Source: Lentisphaeria bacterium (GTDB lineage: Bacteria; Verrucomicrobiota; Lentisphaeria; Victivallales; UBA1829). From it: a DNA stretch of 59,252 nucleotides. Position 1 is the first letter of the stretch. Every line of letters starts with the position of its first letter. Positions 15,437-24,856 of the stretch are shown piece by piece. The DNA lies in the NCBI GenBank assembly GCA_003526375.1, contig DPDG01000058.1:1-59252 (forward strand), in the 5' to 3' direction. Position numbers and translations under genes: made by a program. A model generated the notes under the pieces. The model saw nothing but the letters and a program-made list of their open reading frames with translations, was not told where the DNA came from and searched no databases.

Positions 15437-18067
15437 ATGAAGTATTTTTTATTATCCGCCGCAACTCTTTTCTGCGGTTTTGCAGTCATGGGCGATCAGA
15501 CATTCACGCAGGATAAGATGAATGTCCGCTACATGCGCGGCGCTTCGGTGGCAGACGACCCCACCGCGCCCTCCGGCAAAGTTGCCAGAGTTGGACGCGA
15601 CTGGAGCATACAGTGGTTTCTGGAACCCCGGAAACCGGTTACGATGGATTATACCAGGACTTACGATGTGCTTGCGCTCTGCAAAGGAGACTTCAGAATG
15701 GGTATTTACGGCGTTCAGCGTTCCGGCTACGTTGCACCCTATCGAATGATTTCGACTCCGGCATGGAAGCAGATCCGTCTGGTTCGTGACCGGATTCATC
15801 CCCGCGATTACCTGACCACCGACGGGATCGGCAAACCCGGCAGCGTTGCCGCTGTCACCTTTGTCGAACATCCGCTGAGCCCGGAAGAACTTGCGGTTCA
15901 GAAGGAAAATCTCCCTGCCGTTCATATTGATGCGGAACAGTCTGCACAAATCTGTTTCCGGGGAGTTTTCGAACAGCCGGTGGAACTGCTGACCGGTATG
16001 GGCAAAGACAAATTCTGCCCTGAACCCGAATTGATCGTGGAATCCGTCAGCAAATCCGGAAAGATCCGTTCCGGCAGAGTTGCACCGGGCATCGGCAATC
16101 TGGTCATCCAGCCGGGAACAGAAGCCGATCCGGTGGTGCAGCTGGTCTTCCGCACAACCGGAAAAACGGGACGTACCATCGCGGATATCGCTTTCCGCAC
16201 ACCGGAAAATCCGAAGTTCCGCATTTTCAGTCATTCTGTGAAACTCGGCGAGATCAACTGCTATGACATCATCCGCACGAACGAACAGATGCGTCTGCTG
16301 TATAACCGCAGCAACTTCAACGCCGCACGGGAAAAACTGTTTGCCGGTTACACGGGAAACTTTGCGGTCATACCGGAATCCACCATGCGGAAAGTCTTCG
16401 AATATGACATACGTCCGGAATGGTCCGGCAGAACAACTGGCGGAGAACTGAATCTCTCGCTGGCGGGACGCGAAGCCGAACATCTCCAGCTGGTGATCGT
16501 TCCCCGGACGGACAAACCGGAAAAACTGAAGATCCGCTGGATTCCGCAGGACGGTGCTTTTCCGGACGTGAAGTTTGAAACAGTCGCCTACATCCGTTCC
16601 GACCGCCGTGCCTATCCGCAGGTCAATGAGCGGACGGCGTCTTATCCTGATCCCCTGCTTCCGCTGCAAAATTCGGAAATACGGCTGGACGGAAAGAACC
16701 TGCCTCTCTGGGTCACGATCGAAGCGGACAGCAAGATGAAAGCCGGGACATACCGCGGACAACTGTTCATTTCCGGCGAAACCGGCAATCCGGTTTCCAT
16801 CGCATTGAACATCACGGTCCGGAAATTTTCTCTGCCGGAACGTTCGCGGTTCCGCACCTGTTTCTTCCTGAACCGCGTCTTCATGCTGGAATATTTCAAC
16901 ATCAAAGACTGGCAGGGCGAAAAAGACATGTCCCGCAAGATCATCGAGATTTCCGCGAAAAACCGTCTGACACTGATGCCCATGCTGGAACATCGCCCGA
17001 CCTGGCTTCAGCCGAACTGGACCGCGACCAGAGACGCGCAGGGCAAGTATCATTTTGACTTTACCAGAGAAAACGAAATCACCCGGATGATTCTTGACGA
17101 ATTTCATGGAACCGGTTACAATGTTTCTCCCAGCCCGACCTGGGATCGCTATTTCGGATACATGTGGCTGACCGATCCCGGAACCGGCAAGGCAAAACGT
17201 CTGCCCTACAATATGAACCACCCGGAATTTGAGAAGATCTACCGTGATTTCCTGGAAGCCGCATGGCAGAATGCCCGGAAAAACAACTGGGAGAAATATG
17301 CCTACCATTACATCTGGGATGAATCCAGCGGTGAAAACTGGAACCGTTTGCACCTGCTCAGCAGGAAGTTTGCTCCGGAACTGAAAAATCTTGCCGTCGG
17401 CTACAATCTGGATAAAATGCCGGAGAACGTGCGGGATGCGGTTGATCTCTGGTGCCCGCTGACTTCCAATCTGGATACAGAATTTGCCGGAGAACGTGTC
17501 CGGAAGGGAGATGAGTCCTGGTGCTATGTCTGTGTCGTCCCGAAGCATCGCTACAATCTGTTTGTCGATCATGAGGCATTCACGCACCGTGCATTGCTCT
17601 GGTGGTGCCGGACACGCCGGATTCAGGGGCTTTTATACTGGGGAGTCTGCTTCTGGCATAGAGCGGTCGAGGACAGCCGGAAGACCGGCAGATACTGGCC
17701 CGAAGCTGAATGGCATGCCAACCAGTTCCCCGATGGAAACGGAGATGGATATCTGATTTATCCGGATGTGAAGAATCATTGCGTCTATGGTTCGCTGCGA
17801 CTGTCGGTACTGCGTGACGGCCTGGAGGATATGGAATACTTTCTCCTGCTTGACAGCAGAAAAAACAAGGCGCGCAAGCGGAATTTGCCGCAGGACCGTG
17901 AATGGCTCCGCAAAGCGGAAGAACTGGAAAAAGAAATTCCGCAGGTAATTGCGAATGAAACGAAGGAGAAAGGCAGGTATGTCTCCCGTGACTATAACGG
18001 TGACTTGCTGGAAGCCGTCCGTGAACGTCTCGGCGATCTGCTGGACGATTTTCCTGTAAATCCGTAA
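15437..18067 (+). CDS. Secreted DUF4091 / GH123-like glycoside hydrolase
   Basis: An 876-residue protein with a signal peptide (MKYFLLSAATLFCGFAVMGDQ). The C-terminal part matches the DUF4091/GH123 catalytic-domain pattern: an Asp-Glu pair at residues 628-629 (YIWDESSG) in the position of the GH123 catalytic pair, MHRA-type Trp-rich segment LLWWCRTRRIQGLLYWGVCFW, and the signature LRLSVLRDGLEDMEYFLLL. The N-terminal half is beta-sandwich-like (LNLSLAGREAEHLQLVIVP, PLWVTIEADSKMKAGTYRGQL). GH123 enzymes release N-acetylgalactosamine, but the exact substrate here is unknown. It follows the pseudopilin gene in one operon and ends at a terminator placed in the convergent AraC gene. Confidence 0.85.
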   Translation: MKYFLLSAATLFCGFAVMGDQTFTQDKMNVRYMRGASVADDPTAPSGKVARVGRDWSIQWFLEPRKPVTMDYTRTYDVLALCKGDFRMGIYGVQRSGYVAPYRMISTPAWKQIRLVRDRIHPRDYLTTDGIGKPGSVAAVTFVEHPLSPEELAVQKENLPAVHIDAEQSAQICFRGVFEQPVELLTGMGKDKFCPEPELIVESVSKSGKIRSGRVAPGIGNLVIQPGTEADPVVQLVFRTTGKTGRTIADIAFRTPENPKFRIFSHSVKLGEINCYDIIRTNEQMRLLYNRSNFNAAREKLFAGYTGNFAVIPESTMRKVFEYDIRPEWSGRTTGGELNLSLAGREAEHLQLVIVPRTDKPEKLKIRWIPQDGAFPDVKFETVAYIRSDRRAYPQVNERTASYPDPLLPLQNSEIRLDGKNLPLWVTIEADSKMKAGTYRGQLFISGETGNPVSIALNITVRKFSLPERSRFRTCFFLNRVFMLEYFNIKDWQGEKDMSRKIIEISAKNRLTLMPMLEHRPTWLQPNWTATRDAQGKYHFDFTRENEITRMILDEFHGTGYNVSPSPTWDRYFGYMWLTDPGTGKAKRLPYNMNHPEFEKIYRDFLEAAWQNARKNNWEKYAYHYIWDESSGENWNRLHLLSRKFAPELKNLAVGYNLDKMPENVRDAVDLWCPLTSNLDTEFAGERVRKGDESWCYVCVVPKHRYNLFVDHEAFTHRALLWWCRTRRIQGLLYWGVCFWHRAVEDSRKTGRYWPEAEWHANQFPDGNGDGYLIYPDVKNHCVYGSLRLSVLRDGLEDMEYFLLLDSRKNKARKRNLPQDREWLRKAEELEKEIPQVIANETKEKGRYVSRDYNGDLLEAVRERLGDLLDDFPVNP

Positions 18068-18105
18068 AGTACCGGGAATCCGGCAGGAACATTTTTCTTT
18101 TTCTC

Positions 18106-18150
18106 ATGGAATCACTTCAGTTGACGCGGGGTGATTCCATATTTTTTTTT
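18106..18150 (+). terminator. Rho-independent terminator inside the 3' end of a convergent AraC gene
   Basis: ATGGAATCAC (18106-18115) and GTGATTCCAT (18131-18140) form a perfect 10-bp stem followed by a run of nine T from 18142. The right arm and the T run are coding sequence of the AraC gene on the other strand. Confidence 0.85.
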
Positions 18151-18981
18151 GAATTCGGTAGCGAAATACTGCGGTGAAGAATATTTCATTTCTGCCGCGA
18201 TTTCCTTGACCGAATAAATATGGGAGCGCAGAAGACCTGCCGCTTTTTCCATTTTCTGGTCCAGATAGTAGCCGATCGGGGAGGTTTGCAGATATTTTTG
18301 AAACTGGCGGTGCAGTGTGGCTGTGCTGATCCCCGTATGATGGACAAGTTTTTCCAGCGTCAGGTGTTCGGACAGATTTTCATGAATATATTCCAGCGCC
18401 CGCTGGAGCTCCGGCGGACGGTGCATCGCCGTGGACTGTGCGGAGAGTTCCAGAAGCAGTGCGTAACATTCGGAACACGCGTCCCGGTAGTTCGCCAGAG
18501 TTTCTTTCCTGCTCAGTTCATAGATTCTGTCGAACATGGCGTCAAGCCGTTCCCGGTCGCCGGGAATGATCAGGTTGATGCGGTCAAGCCCGATCTGTTC
18601 CAGAATGCGGCGGAGCAGGGTGCCGCACAGGATGACGGTCCGTTTCTGCGCTGTTTCCGTTTCACACTGCATGGAGCTGTCCGCTCCCAGGCGGACCAGG
18701 AAAATCTCTCCGGGATTGGCCCGCAGAGTCGTGTTGTTCTGTCGGAAGAGAAAGGTTCCTTTCTGAACATACTCCACGGAAAAAACATCGGAATTGATTC
18801 TCTGGCGGAAACATTCTCTGTGCCATTCATCGTAACCGGAAGACAGAAGCTGGACCGGATAAGCGGAGCCCTCTTTTCCCGCATAGCTGAAACTTAAGAA
18901 ACTGTGCCGCGGGTATTCTCCGTAATTATATCCGAAGAGGCGTGACATTCCCGTGGAAAGACTGACATAGCGTCGTTTCAT
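18112..18981 (-). CDS. AraC-family transcriptional regulator
   Basis: A 289-residue protein. The N-terminal part is a cupin-like ligand domain (VEYVQKGTFLFRQNNTTLRANPGEIFLVRLG) and the C-terminal part has two helix-turn-helix units (LTLEKLVHHTGISTATLHRQF and VKEIAAEMKYSSPQYFATEFKKKYGITPRQL). It is divergent from the GH63-like/pseudopilin/DUF4838 operon, which it probably controls. Its last 13 codons overlap a terminator that serves the convergent hydrolase gene. Confidence 0.93.
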   Translation of the reverse strand: MKRRYVSLSTGMSRLFGYNYGEYPRHSFLSFSYAGKEGSAYPVQLLSSGYDEWHRECFRQRINSDVFSVEYVQKGTFLFRQNNTTLRANPGEIFLVRLGADSSMQCETETAQKRTVILCGTLLRRILEQIGLDRINLIIPGDRERLDAMFDRIYELSRKETLANYRDACSECYALLLELSAQSTAMHRPPELQRALEYIHENLSEHLTLEKLVHHTGISTATLHRQFQKYLQTSPIGYYLDQKMEKAAGLLRSHIYSVKEIAAEMKYSSPQYFATEFKKKYGITPRQLK

Positions 18982-19050
18982 TTATTTTCTCACTGTTGAA
19001 ATTCTTGACTTTATTGATAAGATAACATACATATTAAAAAAAGAAACCCC

Positions 19051-19078
19051 TTGCGGAAAAAGATTTTTTATTTATAAT
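19051..19078 (+). promoter_or_regulatory. Promoter of the GH63-like operon
   Basis: TTGCGG (19051-19056) and perfect TATAAT (19073-19078) with a 16-bp spacer, 30 bp before the start codon, in the AT-rich gap between the divergent AraC gene and the operon. Confidence 0.65.
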
Positions 19079-19107
19079 ATATATCAGAAAAGTAAGAAAG
19101 AGGTTTG

Positions 19108-20718
19108 ATGAAAATGAACAGATATCCAACTGTATGGGGCGGCGGGCAGCTCCTTGCTTTTTCCGGAATTGACGGCGTTACCGATTATGAAAACGGACTG
19201 CGTCTGCGGACAGCTTTCGACGGTTATGTATTTGAATTGAAACAGGACGGTTACACCCCGCCGGATCCGGTGATCCGCTATACCGGCAGTGCGCCCGAGA
19301 AAGTTGAACTGACCGGTGATTTCTTCCGTTTTCACACGGCGGGCGGAGTATCTTCCGGCGTGCTGGTCGATGCGCGGCATCTTCTATTGGAAGGAGACTT
19401 CGAACTTGAACTGCTGAACCGGTATGATTCCGTGGCGTCCGGAAACCGGAAGCTTGTGGCGGCAAAAGGGTTCCTGAAAAAAGAACTGCTGGAACTGGAT
19501 ATTGCCGATGAAATTGCGAAACGCGGAAAATTCCTGTTGTCCGCGCCGCTTCCGGAGGATGTATCCGAAACGGCGCGCCGGACTGCCCTCAAGGCTTTAT
19601 CCCAGCTCAAGACGCAGATTTATTCTCCGGAGGGACGGATCAGGCATTTCTGGAGCACGCCGGACCGCTGGCCGCATAAGCAGATGTGGCTCTGGGATTC
19701 TGTTTTCCATGCGCTTGGAATGCGGCACTGCAATCCGGAGCTTGCCCGTGATATGATCAGCGCGATGTTCGATCTCCAGCAGGAAAACGGTTTTATCCCG
19801 CTTTGCGGAAATCCTCACGGAGTGCATCGGCTGACCCAGCCGCCGGTTCTGGCGCTGGCGATGAAACTGGTCAATGAAAGCGAACCAGCGCCGGAATGGA
19901 TTGCGGAACTTGCCCCGAAGCTGGAACGGTATCTGGAATGGATCATGGCGAACCGCGACTCCGACGGCGCGGGGCTGGTCGAGTGGGCGATTGAAGCCTA
20001 TGAACACTGTCGCAGCGGAGAGAGCGGCATGGATAATTCTCCGCGTTTTGACTGCGCTCTCCAGCTGGATGCCCCCGATTTCAACGCATATCTTGCGTTC
20101 GAGTGCGAACAGCTCGCCGGTTTCCTGCCGGAAAGGCGAGATTACTGGATGGGGCATTACAAGCGCCTCTGCCGTCTCATGAACGAACGTCTGTGGAGTG
20201 ATCCTGTCGGGCTTTACGTGGATTATGACGTGGTGAACGGCTGCCGGACGGAGATCATGTCGAGCGCCGGTTTCCTCCCGCTTTACTGCGGGGCGGCGAC
20301 AAAGGTGCAGGCGGAACGCATGGCACGTCATCTGACTGACCCGGAAACCTTCGGAACTCCTCTCCGGGTGCCGTCGATCGCGAAAGGCAATACCGCCGCC
20401 TACCGGAAAGATATGTGGTGCGGCCCGGTCTGGACGAACATCAATTACCTGATTGCGCTCGGATTGGAGCGTTACGGTTATCATGAACTTGCGCGCGGCA
20501 TTGTCTGTGATACATTACGCGAACAGGAAAAGTGGTATCTGGAATGCGGCACATTCTTTGAATTCTACGATGATCGCAAAGAAGTGGAGCCGCGCAAACT
20601 GGAACGCAAGGGGATTTCTCCGGACGGCAGCTATCATCCGTTCCATCAGGTGTTCCACGATTACGGCTGGTCTGCGACTTTATATCTGGAAATGATCAAC
20701 AGAAAAGAGTGGAGGTGA
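19108..20718 (+). CDS. Cytoplasmic GH63/MGH1-like glycosidase (alpha/alpha barrel)
   Basis: A 536-residue protein without signal peptide. Motifs typical of the (alpha/alpha)6-barrel glucosidases of the GH37/GH63/MGH1 group are present: WPHKQMWLWDSVFHALG (Asp near residue 197), QQENGFIPL, EHCRSGESGMDNSPRFD, and GPVWTNINYLIALGL near the end. Such enzymes hydrolyse alpha-linked oligosaccharides or glycosides. The ATG is close behind AGAGG; a second ATG six bases later is nearly as likely. Its stop lies 2 bp before the next start, so it is translationally close to the pseudopilin gene, an unusual place for a cytoplasmic glycosidase in these cassettes. Confidence 0.82.
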   Translation: MKMNRYPTVWGGGQLLAFSGIDGVTDYENGLRLRTAFDGYVFELKQDGYTPPDPVIRYTGSAPEKVELTGDFFRFHTAGGVSSGVLVDARHLLLEGDFELELLNRYDSVASGNRKLVAAKGFLKKELLELDIADEIAKRGKFLLSAPLPEDVSETARRTALKALSQLKTQIYSPEGRIRHFWSTPDRWPHKQMWLWDSVFHALGMRHCNPELARDMISAMFDLQQENGFIPLCGNPHGVHRLTQPPVLALAMKLVNESEPAPEWIAELAPKLERYLEWIMANRDSDGAGLVEWAIEAYEHCRSGESGMDNSPRFDCALQLDAPDFNAYLAFECEQLAGFLPERRDYWMGHYKRLCRLMNERLWSDPVGLYVDYDVVNGCRTEIMSSAGFLPLYCGAATKVQAERMARHLTDPETFGTPLRVPSIAKGNTAAYRKDMWCGPVWTNINYLIALGLERYGYHELARGIVCDTLREQEKWYLECGTFFEFYDDRKEVEPRKLERKGISPDGSYHPFHQVFHDYGWSATLYLEMINRKEWR

Positions 20719-20720
20719 AT

Positions 20721-21728
20721 ATGAAAAAGAAAGAAGGAGGTTTGATGAGGCAAAGGAAATATGAACTTGAGAATGGTGTGGCTGGGACAATGAGACCTGT
20801 CGTAAGAAAAATAAGATTTTTTACCTTGATAAAGCTTCTCATGAGGAGAAGTTGCAAAAAGAATGTTTCATTCCGGCGGCGTCAATTCACGCCCTGCCTT
20901 ATTTTTCCTTTCTTCCTTCCATTGTTGAATTGTTTTAATGTTCAATTGTTCAAATGTTTTCCCGCTCCTTCTTCTTTCCGTGTTCCCTGTTCGAGATTCT
21001 TACTTCGCAGGGTGAAATTACGGATTTTCACCCTGATAGAGCTCCTCATCGTCGTGGCGATCATCGCGATTCTCGCTGCGATGTTATTGCCGGCTTTGAG
21101 CAAGGCGAGGGCGATGGCGCAGAGAATTACGTGCACTTCACAGCAAAGGCAGATCGGGCTGGCTCATGCGAATTATCAGTCTGACAGCCAGGACCATTTC
21201 ATACTGAAAGACTATGAAGCGTTCACTCCGAAAATTTCCCGCGACGAGTGGACATGGGCGTATTATCTGTCACAGAATTATCTGGTGAGCAAAGGCGCTT
21301 TGTTTGTCTGTCCGACTGCGGAAAGTGCATTCAGAGATATTAATGCCTGGTCCGCAAGCGGTCTGCGGCGCAATGTCAAAAAATATTATCAGGCAAGTCA
21401 CTACGGATACAACTATTTGAATCTGGGGTCCACATATCATACGTTCCGGGGAATTACCGGCTCCTATCTGATGACGCCGAAGAATACGCAGATCAAGAGA
21501 CCTTCGGAGATCATGATGTTTGCGGATGCACGCTACGGAACCAGTCCCAAAGGCACTTATCTTTTCATCGATAAAGACCTGTCCGGTTATACGACCAATG
21601 CTTATGCCGTGAATGACCGTCATGAAAACGGGATGAACGTTACATGGGTGGACGGACATGTGACATACGAGAAAAACGGAAAATACCGTCTCTTCCTGCT
21701 GACAAGCAAGTTTATGCGCCCATTGTGA
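20721..21728 (+). CDS. H-X9-DG pseudopilin with one in-frame leader repeat
   Basis: Start at the ATG after GGAGGTGAAT. The 335-residue frame carries a decoy FTLIKLLMRRSCKK at residue 34, a 69-codon repeat unit, and the true FTLIELLIVVAIIAILAAMLLPALSKARA at residue 103. The C-terminal domain ends with DRHENGMNVTWVDGHV, an exact H-X9-DG. A GTG at 21012 (VKLRIF) is an alternative start with a short leader. It lies between the GH63-like gene and the DUF4838 hydrolase-like gene, 28 bp before the latter. Confidence 0.85.
   Translation: MKKKEGGLMRQRKYELENGVAGTMRPVVRKIRFFTLIKLLMRRSCKKNVSFRRRQFTPCLIFPFFLPLLNCFNVQLFKCFPAPSSFRVPCSRFLLRRVKLRIFTLIELLIVVAIIAILAAMLLPALSKARAMAQRITCTSQQRQIGLAHANYQSDSQDHFILKDYEAFTPKISRDEWTWAYYLSQNYLVSKGALFVCPTAESAFRDINAWSASGLRRNVKKYYQASHYGYNYLNLGSTYHTFRGITGSYLMTPKNTQIKRPSEIMMFADARYGTSPKGTYLFIDKDLSGYTTNAYAVNDRHENGMNVTWVDGHVTYEKNGKYRLFLLTSKFMRPL
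20817..21023 (+). repeat. Pseudopilin leader repeat, unit D (207 bp)
   Basis: Begins with a decoy FTLIKLL and ends with RFLLRRVKLR before the true IFTLIELL. Its middle is the other module type (FRRRQFTPCLIFPFFLPLLN instead of RQQG-AGRCQS), and its right end is the FNVQLFKCFPAPSSF type shared with unit C. Arms CAGGGTGAAA (21008-21017) and TTTCACCCTG (21026-21035) form the terminal inverted repeat. Length 3 x 69. Confidence 0.88.
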
Positions 21729-21756
21729 GAAAAACGGTAACAGAGGTGGAGAAACC

Positions 21757-24087
21757 ATGAAGTATTTTTTGAGTATTGCATTGTATCTTGTTTTTTGTGC
21801 CCTGCTTCACGGCGGAGAAAATCTCTCCTTGAAAACCTGCGGTCTGAAACATGCCGGGGTGGAGGAACAGTTGAAGCAGTTGTTTACGGATGCGGGCTTT
21901 TCGGTGAACGCGGAAAAAGGGAGGAACTCTGTCTGTATTTTTGCCGGACGCCTCAATCAGCCGGAGCTTGCCGCCGCATTCTGGAAATATCTGCCGGGCG
22001 GTGAGTTGAAATATGACGGCTTTGCTGTCGTGGTCGATGGCAATCAGGTCTATCTGATCGGAGGGGAGGAGCGTTCCCTGATTTATGCCGCGGCTGATTT
22101 TCTGGAGAAACAGTGCGGATATTACCGTTCCGTCCGTCCGGTGGAGGGGGGAACCCCGGAAAAGCAGCGGAAACTTGCCAATGCCGCATGGATATCCAAT
22201 CCGGCATTTGCTCTGCGCGGAGTTTCTCCTCTGGGGTATTCCGGGCTGAATGGGATGTTTATGAACTGGGAACTTGCCAATGCCTATAATTTCCGGCTGA
22301 TACCGCAGTCCCGCTATGCCTCGGATTTGAAGTCTGTGGAACGGAGAGGGTATCCTCTTTATTTCGGAGGGCACACTTTTTATTTCTGGATTCCGGGAAC
22401 CTTGTTCAAGGAGCATCCGGAATATTTTCCGCTGATCAAAGGAAAGCGGACCAATTATGAGAAACCAAATTATTCGGTGAAAGTCCAGACGAATGTCGGA
22501 AGCAAAGAGGTTCAGGAACTGGTTGCGCAGAAGATGATCCGGATTCTCCGCGAACATCCGGATATCAAAATGATCGGACTCGGCATGAATGACGGCGCCG
22601 GATGGGGGGATTCCCCCGAGGAACGGGCGATGGATGATGAGGAGGAATACCGTCGCGGCGTTTACTCCACACGCTATTTCCGTTTTGCCAATATTGTCGC
22701 GGAAAAGGTCGCAAAGGTATTTCCCGATGTGAAGATTCACACTTATGCCTATTTTTCATGTGAGGAGCCTCCGAAACTTGAAAAGCTGCACCCGAACCTC
22801 ATCATTGAATTCTGCACTTACCGGCGGGATTACAAACGGACTTTGGATGATCCTTCATCGCCGGTCAATGCTTATTGGAACAAACTGCTCCTGAAGTGGC
22901 TGAAATTCGGCAATGCCCTGTATATTCGTGATTATCTTGTTTTCGGAGGTTTTCCGGCGTTTGACGTGCCTGTCCTTAAGATCATCCAGCGCGATTTGCA
23001 GTATTACAGAAAGATCGGTGTGACAGGGTATTATACCGAATGCATGGTGGACGGCTGCGCTCCCGATGCGCCGGAGAAAGTCCGGAAAGGGTATTACAGA
23101 AGAGATATGAACCCTGAAAAACAACTGCTGTATTGGACGGGCATGAAAATGGAGTTTCATCTGCTCGGCAGACTGCTGTGGAATCCCGATGCGGATCTTG
23201 AGACTCTGAAAAAGGAGTATTTCAAGAACTATTATGGCGCAGCCGCGGAAGCCGTGGAGAAGATTTACCGCCGTATTGAACAGCGTTGGGACAATGATTC
23301 CGCTCCTTATGTCTGGAACAAATTTGACACGAATTTTCCTGCCATGCTGTTTCAGGACGGAGATATGGATTTTCTGGAAAAGGAACTTGCAAAAGCTGTT
23401 GCGATCGCTGAAAAATCAAAAGACCCTGTTCTCGCGGAGCGTCTGAAACGGGAAGAAAAGCTGATTCTCGGCGAATACAGGAAACGTGCCGGCATACAGA
23501 GAAAAACACTGTCCGTCGGGAAGCTTGCCGGAGATGCCACGGTGGAGAATGTGAAACGTACAGCAGAGAAGAATCAATCTGTGATCCGAGGGCTGGTAAA
23601 ACGGGAGCGGGGCGGAAAGATTTTTCCTTCGGGCAGCCCCGCCGATATTTATTGTGCCGTACAGGGAGACAGACTGATTATTCTCGGAGAATTCATACAG
23701 AAAAAGGTGTCGGCGGTTCCGCGGGAGCGGGATGGACAGGTATGGAAAGGCAATGACACGTTTGAGCTGTTTCTTGCCGCCGGGCCGGAAAATGCCGCGG
23801 ACGGTTATTATCAGCTGGTCATTAATCCGCTCGGTGATTTTTACGATTCCCGCTTAAATCGGAAGCAGTGGAACTGCAATGCAAAGGTGAATGCCGGGAT
23901 TCTGGCGGACCGCTGGTTTGCCCTGATCTCAATTCCCTTGAGTGAACTGGGGTATCCCCGGGATAAGGCAGCCTTTTCCCTGCGCATGAACTTCGGCAGG
24001 AATATTTCCGGGAAAGAGGTTTCCAGTTGGACGGATGGCTCTTTTGCGAATGAATCCGCTTTCGGAATCCTCAAAATTCAGAGGTGA
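21757..24087 (+). CDS. Secreted DUF4838-type glycosidase-like protein with CBM9-like C-terminus
   Basis: A 776-residue protein with a signal peptide (MKYFLSIALYLVFCALLHGGE). Residues about 45-130 resemble the small alpha/beta domain that precedes the barrel in many glycosidases (FAVVVDGNQVYLIGGEERSLIYAAADFL). The middle matches the DUF4838 pattern (LFKEHPEYFPLIKGKR, HTYAYFSCEEPPK, LIIEFCTYRRDY). The last 170 residues look like a CBM9-type module (WKGNDTFELFLAAGPENAADGYYQLVINPLGDFYDS, ending in SAFGILKIQR). It belongs to the operon GH63-like, pseudopilin, DUF4838, LamG, FAD oxidoreductase. Polysaccharide degradation is likely; the substrate is unknown. Confidence 0.82.
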   Translation: MKYFLSIALYLVFCALLHGGENLSLKTCGLKHAGVEEQLKQLFTDAGFSVNAEKGRNSVCIFAGRLNQPELAAAFWKYLPGGELKYDGFAVVVDGNQVYLIGGEERSLIYAAADFLEKQCGYYRSVRPVEGGTPEKQRKLANAAWISNPAFALRGVSPLGYSGLNGMFMNWELANAYNFRLIPQSRYASDLKSVERRGYPLYFGGHTFYFWIPGTLFKEHPEYFPLIKGKRTNYEKPNYSVKVQTNVGSKEVQELVAQKMIRILREHPDIKMIGLGMNDGAGWGDSPEERAMDDEEEYRRGVYSTRYFRFANIVAEKVAKVFPDVKIHTYAYFSCEEPPKLEKLHPNLIIEFCTYRRDYKRTLDDPSSPVNAYWNKLLLKWLKFGNALYIRDYLVFGGFPAFDVPVLKIIQRDLQYYRKIGVTGYYTECMVDGCAPDAPEKVRKGYYRRDMNPEKQLLYWTGMKMEFHLLGRLLWNPDADLETLKKEYFKNYYGAAAEAVEKIYRRIEQRWDNDSAPYVWNKFDTNFPAMLFQDGDMDFLEKELAKAVAIAEKSKDPVLAERLKREEKLILGEYRKRAGIQRKTLSVGKLAGDATVENVKRTAEKNQSVIRGLVKRERGGKIFPSGSPADIYCAVQGDRLIILGEFIQKKVSAVPRERDGQVWKGNDTFELFLAAGPENAADGYYQLVINPLGDFYDSRLNRKQWNCNAKVNAGILADRWFALISIPLSELGYPRDKAAFSLRMNFGRNISGKEVSSWTDGSFANESAFGILKIQR

Positions 24088-24092
24088 TTCTT

Positions 24093-24848
24093 ATGAGACT
24101 ATGGTGGAGTTTGTTTCTTGTTTCCGCTGCCTGGAATTTGTCTGCTGTGGAGCTGGATGGAGTCAGGGATTTTGTCCGGATTCAATGGAAGACGGAAATG
24201 CCGCGTCCGGTCTTTTCCGTCAGTTTCAGAGTGAAAGTGAATGCCGCAGATCTGAGGGTTCCGGAAGGGAAAAAGGAGGATAACTCCATTTGTTTTGAAA
24301 TGCGCTCGGTTCCGTTTGAGTCCGATGGTTTCAGAGAATTCAAGCTGTTTTTTGTTTCACTGGCGAATCCGGCAAAAAGTTATGCCGGGTTTCAGGCAAC
24401 TGCGTCCTGCCGCGGGAAAACGGAAAGAATCCGTTATAATGCCGCTTGGCGTAGTGTCGGCGGAAGCGTGCCTGTGGATGAGTTTGTAACAGTAGTTGTC
24501 GCTTTCGATGGTATGGCTTTGGATGCGTATGTGAATCATGAGAATCTTGCGAATACGCATAGAAAGCAGAGATTGTCTCTGGGAGAGAGTGCGGGAGAGT
24601 ATTCTCTTTGTTTCGGGATGAATAAGAACCGGAGATATCCGTTGAAATGCGAGATTCAGGATGTCGCGGTCTATGATAAGGTGTTGAGTTCTGCCGAAGT
24701 TCAGTCGCTGCTGAACGGGAGGTCGCCGGCGGAAATAACGGGAGCGCTTGTTTACCTGCCTCTGGAAAATGATCTGGCGGATCGCTTGAAGTCGCCGGAT
24801 ATCCGGATTATGGTATCGCCCGGAGTGAGGAAACAATTGAGTAAGTGA
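24093..24848 (+). CDS. Secreted LamG-like (concanavalin A fold) protein
   Basis: A 251-residue protein with a signal peptide (MRLWWSLFLVSAAWNLSAVE). The sequence runs from a substrate-free start (LDGVRDFVRIQWK) through FSVSFRVKV, FVTVVVAFDGMALDAYVNHE and CEIQDVAVYDKVLSSAEVQSLLNGR, the layout of LamG/laminin-G-like domains. The ATG is preceded by GAGGTG inside the end of the DUF4838 gene. Carbohydrate or surface binding alongside the preceding enzyme is inference. Confidence 0.75.
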   Translation: MRLWWSLFLVSAAWNLSAVELDGVRDFVRIQWKTEMPRPVFSVSFRVKVNAADLRVPEGKKEDNSICFEMRSVPFESDGFREFKLFFVSLANPAKSYAGFQATASCRGKTERIRYNAAWRSVGGSVPVDEFVTVVVAFDGMALDAYVNHENLANTHRKQRLSLGESAGEYSLCFGMNKNRRYPLKCEIQDVAVYDKVLSSAEVQSLLNGRSPAEITGALVYLPLENDLADRLKSPDIRIMVSPGVRKQLSK

Positions 24849-24856
24849 GGTTCGCT

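Noticed and set aside
15452..17587. A 711-codon open frame opposite the DUF4091 gene
   Set aside because: Same reasoning: the sense strand encodes a signal peptide and a recognised domain, while the antisense product has no family features.
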